Assembly: GCF_040151475.1 (NCBI RefSeq)
Contig: NZ_JBDKWG010000102.1
Coordinates: 17,604-81,603 of the forward strand
Length of the DNA: 64,000 nt
Source: CAXBNB01 sp040151475
GTDB lineage: Bacteria; Bacteroidota; Bacteroidia; Cytophagales; Cyclobacteriaceae
Direction of reading: 5' to 3'
Shown: positions 61,202 through 64,000 of the stretch, piece by piece
How positions within the stretch are numbered: position 1 is the stretch's first letter
How the letters are laid out: every line of letters starts with the position of its first letter
The notes under the pieces: generated by a model
Databases searched by the model: none
Seen by the model: only the letters and a program-made list of their open reading frames with translations
What the model was told of the DNA's origin: nothing
Position numbers and translations under genes: made by a program

Positions 61202-62377
61202 ATGAAAAAAACTAAATGGCTTTTCATTGTTGTTCTGATTCTTACAGGGATTTATGTAGCTACTGTATTCATCTTTCCGGTAAAGTTGGATCGGGAACAA
61301 AATAAGACAAAACTACTTCCACCCTACAAAGTCTCTGACAAAGCCCTGGCACTATATAATTCTTTGGACTTTATTGCCGATTTGCATTGTGATGCCTTGC
61401 TCTGGAGCCGTGACCTGACAATAAAAAACTCCATAGGCCATATGGATTTTCCGAGAATGCAGGACGCCAATCTGGCTTTACAGGCATTCACCATTGTTAC
61501 CAAAGTTCCAAAAGGACAAAATTTCTCAAAAAACACGGGAGAATCATTTGACATGATGACCTTGATGAATTTTTTACAGGCAAGACCAATATCAAATTGG
61601 TTCAGTTTGTTTGAAAGAGCCGTTTACCAAAGTCAAAAACTTCATAAAATGGCTGCTGATTACAATGATGAATTTATTGTAGTTAAAAATGCAAATGATC
61701 TAAACAGACTCATAACACTGAGAAAAGAAAACAAACATGTAGTAGGAGGTTTTTTGGGTTTGGAAGGAGGCCATTGTCTGGAAGGCAAGATAGAAAATCT
61801 TGAAAAACTATATCAGGAAGGAGTCCGCATGGTAGGCCCTACTCATTTCTTTGACAATGAACTCGGAGGTTCTGCTCATGGTATTTCCAAAGAAGGCCTT
61901 TCCGATTTTGGCCATAAGGTGATACAGCGTATGGACGAACTGGACATGATCATTGATTTGTCGCATACTTCTCCAGCCATGATTGATGATATTTTGGCAC
62001 AGACCAGACGGCCTGTTCTGGTTTCTCATACTGGAGTCCGAGGCACAATGGATAACCCGCGAAACCTATCTGATGAACATGTACGCCAGATTGCCGCCAA
62101 TGGAGGGTTAATTGGCGTAGCTTTTTTCAAAGGGGCGGTAGATACGCCACTGACTAAAGGGATTGTCGATACTATGAAATATATCAAATCAATAGCGGGT
62201 GTAAAATGTATTGCTTTAGGATCGGATTATGATGGAAGTATGACAGCTCCTTTTGATGTTACCGGATTGCCATTGCTGGTTGAGGAGCTTTTAAATCAGG
62301 GATTTAAAGAAGACGAAATCAGAGCCATTATGGGAGAAAACGTAAAACAATTTATGCTGAAAAACCTTCCCGAGTAA
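61202..62377 (+). CDS. Membrane-anchored M19 (renal dipeptidase) family protein
   Basis: A 391-residue protein with one N-terminal membrane helix or uncleaved signal (about 5-26). The peptidase M19 zinc sites are present: His62 and Asp64 (DLHCDALLW), a Glu in GLEGGHCLEG, DLSHTSP, LVSHTGVRG and ALGSDYDG. M19 enzymes split dipeptides, often with a D-residue, and some act on N-acyl amino acids or lactams. It is 32 nt downstream of the TIM-barrel gene and the fifth gene in the operon. A dipeptidase in a sugar operon is unexpected and suggests an amino-acid or amide conjugate as the starting compound. Confidence 0.9.
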   Translation: MKKTKWLFIVVLILTGIYVATVFIFPVKLDREQNKTKLLPPYKVSDKALALYNSLDFIADLHCDALLWSRDLTIKNSIGHMDFPRMQDANLALQAFTIVTKVPKGQNFSKNTGESFDMMTLMNFLQARPISNWFSLFERAVYQSQKLHKMAADYNDEFIVVKNANDLNRLITLRKENKHVVGGFLGLEGGHCLEGKIENLEKLYQEGVRMVGPTHFFDNELGGSAHGISKEGLSDFGHKVIQRMDELDMIIDLSHTSPAMIDDILAQTRRPVLVSHTGVRGTMDNPRNLSDEHVRQIAANGGLIGVAFFKGAVDTPLTKGIVDTMKYIKSIAGVKCIALGSDYDGSMTAPFDVTGLPLLVEELLNQGFKEDEIRAIMGENVKQFMLKNLPE

Positions 62378-62556
62378 AAGACCCTTCCACCAATTCTAAG
62401 AAAAAGAAACACAACCCTAAAGTATTTTAGCCTTATAGTGCCCTCTTTTACGTATCTTAGGTAGGTTATACTTTTCTGGTTCAATCCCATAAAAGGTAAA
62501 AAATTACGTTTCTATCATATACAAGGAAATTGAATCAGGATAAACAAGCGTAAAGT

Positions 62557-63306
62557 ATGAATTGTGACATCTCTAAAATTGCTAAAAGCATCACTCCATT
62601 ACTGGTGATCATTTTGATTATTTCTTGTGCAAATCAGGAAGAAGTATCAAAAGACTCAGCAAATACTCAAACCATGGATGATCCAACTACGGATGATCTG
62701 GCTACCGATGAAATTATCAATTATTTAGCATTGGGAGATTCATATACTATCGGACAAGGTGTGAATGCAAAGTTAAGATGGCCAAATCAATTGGGTACAG
62801 CACTCAAAGAACGTAATTACAAGGTTGAAACAATAGATATCATTGCACAAACCGGATGGACTACAAGCAACTTGCTGTATGCTCTGGACAATACTGAAAC
62901 AGGAGATTACAATCTGGTGTCGTTGCTAATAGGCGTAAATAATCAATATCAAGGCCGGTCTTTTGCAACGTTTAAAACAGAATTTGATTTATTGTTGGAT
63001 AAAAGTATAGGCATAGCTGGTGACACCAAGAGAGTATTTGTTGTTTCCATACCAGATTATGGAGTCACTTCATTTGGAGGTGCAAATAGCAGCAGGATAG
63101 GACAGGAAATTGACATGTACAATGACTACATGGCTGATCAATGTGACTATCGAAAGATTCCTTTTATAAATATCACGGAAGTTTCCAGGGCATTGGGAGA
63201 TTCAAAAGATGCATTGGCACCAGATGGCTTACACCCAAGCGGAAGCCAATATGCAGCATGGGTAAATGATATATTACCTGTAGTCGTCGAGGTTTTGAAT
63301 AAATAA
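62557..63306 (+). CDS. SGNH/GDSL-hydrolase-family lipoprotein
   Basis: A 249-residue lipoprotein with the lipid Cys at 24 (IISC) and a short Asp/Thr-rich spacer (about 35-50). The SGNH blocks are GDSYTIGQG (Ser61), TGWTTSNLL, GVNNQY (Asn127) and DGLHPSG (Asp223, His226). Members are esterases or lipases acting on acetylated sugars or lipids. It lies 179 nt after the dipeptidase gene, too far for tight coupling, so it may have its own promoter. Confidence 0.9.
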   Translation: MNCDISKIAKSITPLLVIILIISCANQEEVSKDSANTQTMDDPTTDDLATDEIINYLALGDSYTIGQGVNAKLRWPNQLGTALKERNYKVETIDIIAQTGWTTSNLLYALDNTETGDYNLVSLLIGVNNQYQGRSFATFKTEFDLLLDKSIGIAGDTKRVFVVSIPDYGVTSFGGANSSRIGQEIDMYNDYMADQCDYRKIPFINITEVSRALGDSKDALAPDGLHPSGSQYAAWVNDILPVVVEVLNK

Positions 63307-63363
63307 AAACCAGGCCTGAACTCTTCGGTTTTCGCCATTTCCGGGCAGGAAACTCCATAACAC

Positions 63364-63443
63364 AGACCTGCCAGGTTTATCCGGAAAATCCAGTAATTAA
63401 CGGTAGTTTTCTTGTCAGCTTTGGAATGAAACCTGGCAGGTCT
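63364..63443. repeat. 15-bp inverted repeat
   Basis: Arms 63364-63378 (AGACCTGCCAGGTTT) and 63429-63443 are exact reverse complements with a 50-nt spacer. Each arm contains the palindrome ACCTGCCAGGT-like core. Repeats of this look recur in Bacteroidota genomes as small mobile palindromic elements, to my knowledge. Confidence 0.75.
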
Positions 63444-63601
63444 CTCTCCCCTAGCGCAAGCATCTCACTTGTACTTTAATTTGACTTAGCGCAGTAGAAC
63501 AGCTCTATACGATAAAATATAAGAACAGGAAAACTGCTCCAAAGTCTCCTTGTCATCTCTGACAAAGTAAATATCTCTTGAAATGCAATCCGGAACAAGA
63601 T

Positions 63602-63631
63602 TCCCCTACTGGTCTTAGCGTCTCGCTGAGA
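63602..63631. repeat. REP-like palindrome, copy 1
   Basis: Thirty bases identical to 63698-63727. The core GGTCTTAGCGTCTCGCTGAG forms a hairpin (GTCTTAGCG / CGCTGAGA-like arm) around a TCT loop, slightly broken at its base by AACC in place of ACC. The constant 5' tetra/penta-nucleotide CCCCTACT precedes the stem. Confidence 0.75.
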
Positions 63632-63697
63632 ACCTGCAAACGGTCGCCTACTCATTGGTCGTGAACCTATTCCTGATGCAAAACCTTGTCTAATTGC

Positions 63698-63727
63698 TCC
63701 CCTACTGGTCTTAGCGTCTCGCTGAGA
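63698..63727. repeat. REP-like palindrome, copy 2, adjacent to the transposase 3' end
   Basis: The second copy has the more complete stem: GGTCTTAGCG (63707-63716) pairs with CGCTGAGACC (63720-63729) over 10 bp with one G.T, around the loop TCT. It is 96 nt from copy 1 in direct orientation and ends a few nt from the stop of the transposase gene. Confidence 0.75.
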
Positions 63728-63732
63728 CCCCT

Positions 63733-64000
63733 CTAATCTAAAAAATAAATGTCAATCAACCCCTTTTCTCCTTCATAATCTCTGGCACTACTATACAGCC
63801 AGTCTGATGGTTTTTCCACAAATCTTGCTTCTACGGGATTGTTATGAATGTATTCCAACCGTTGTTGTACGATAGAATTAGTTGACAATTCTATCGGGTG
63901 ATTGTGCTGTTGCCAAAATTGGAAGCCCTTATTGTTAGAAGCCTTATTACCAGCTCTTTTCATCATCCAAAGCAACCATTCTTTTCTGCTTTCTTGTGGA
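63733..64000 (-). mobile_element. REP-associated tyrosine transposase (RAYT/IS200-like), C-terminal part, cut by the window edge
   Basis: The frame is open to the right edge and encodes PQESRKEWLLWMMKRAG...FWQQHNHPIELSTN...RLEYIHNNPVEARFVEKPSDWLYSSARDYEG over 88 codons. The blocks KGFQFWQQ, YIHNNPVEARFV and WLYSSARDY are characteristic of the C-terminus of RAYT (IS200/IS605-like Y1) transposases, which cut single-stranded DNA at REP hairpins. The HUH motif and catalytic Tyr would be upstream, outside the window. A TTG start at 63975 is not credible, since the reading frame continues. The adjacent REP-like palindromes support the call. Confidence 0.85.

Larger units (their letters stand above)
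63307..63732. repeat. Repeat-rich intergenic region next to the RAYT-type transposase
   Basis: This 426-nt gap holds no ordinary gene. It has an inverted pair AGACCTGCCAGGTTT (63364-63378) / AAACCTGGCAGGTCT (63429-63443), each itself palindromic around its centre. It also contains two identical 30-nt direct repeats at 63602-63631 and 63698-63727. A looser relative lies between about 63450 and 63475. Confidence 0.7.

Noticed and set aside
63602..63727. Possible CRISPR repeats
   Set aside because: Only two copies, a 96-nt period, self-complementary cores and an adjacent RAYT gene fit REP elements better; no cas genes.

Overview
The window looks like chromosomal DNA of a Bacteroidota bacterium, most likely a free-living, carbohydrate-degrading Cytophagales-type organism. 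This rests on three ECF sigma/FecR/SusC/SusD sets, FecR proteins ending in the Bacteroidota DUF4974-type tail, the pheT - coiled-coil - zapA order, a DUF6702/HupE/M1-peptidase neighbourhood, AT-rich intergenic DNA, and a TAnnTTTG-type promoter. The genus is not determined. No rRNA, tRNA, CRISPR array or prophage was seen.

Layout. 1-2769 (minus): start of zapA, a coiled-coil protein and pheT. 3062-4450 (minus): an ECF41-type sigma factor and a carboxymuconolactone-decarboxylase/AhpD-like protein, each preceded by a good copy of the ECF41 promoter. 4517-34164 (minus): three consecutive polysaccharide-uptake loci, each in the order sigma - FecR - SusC - SusD. Locus 1 (13103-4517) ends in a beta-helix enzyme. 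Locus 2 (26516-13357) ends in a Sip1/GH36-like enzyme, a DUF1080 protein, a SASA-type acetylesterase and a PhoD-like phosphatase. Locus 3 (34164-27295) has no intact enzyme, only a frameshifted remnant of a SASA esterase. In all three loci a hairpin follows susD and another lies between fecR and susC.

34445-57290 is mostly core and housekeeping: an Ada-like AraC/MGMT protein, M1 peptidase, HupE, MscS, DUF6702, a PorE-like OmpA lipoprotein, TerC, an ABC exporter, a FixL-like PAS kinase overlapping a REC-CRP regulator, a Tet-type MFS pump, a MarR/FMN-reductase/DoxX operon, a TonB-domain protein, DUF5655, DUF2911, an Fe-S-type uracil-DNA glycosylase, UvrD/PcrA helicase, a GNAT protein and an RhlE-type helicase.

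57690-62377 (plus) is a compact five-gene catabolic operon: an HPS/KGPDC-like decarboxylase, an MDR dehydrogenase, an SDR, a TIM-barrel isomerase/epimerase and an M19 dipeptidase. It sits behind a perfect 18-bp palindrome and a 21-bp-period tandem repeat that look like regulator sites. A GDSL-type lipoprotein hydrolase follows. The right edge holds part of a REP-associated (RAYT-type) transposase with two REP-like palindromes.

How it fits together. Each PUL can sense its glycan through the STN domain of its SusC, signal through FecR to its own sigma factor, and import oligosaccharides with SusCD. The 57.7-62.4 kb operon could handle oxidised sugars inside the cell, but no direct link to the PULs is visible.
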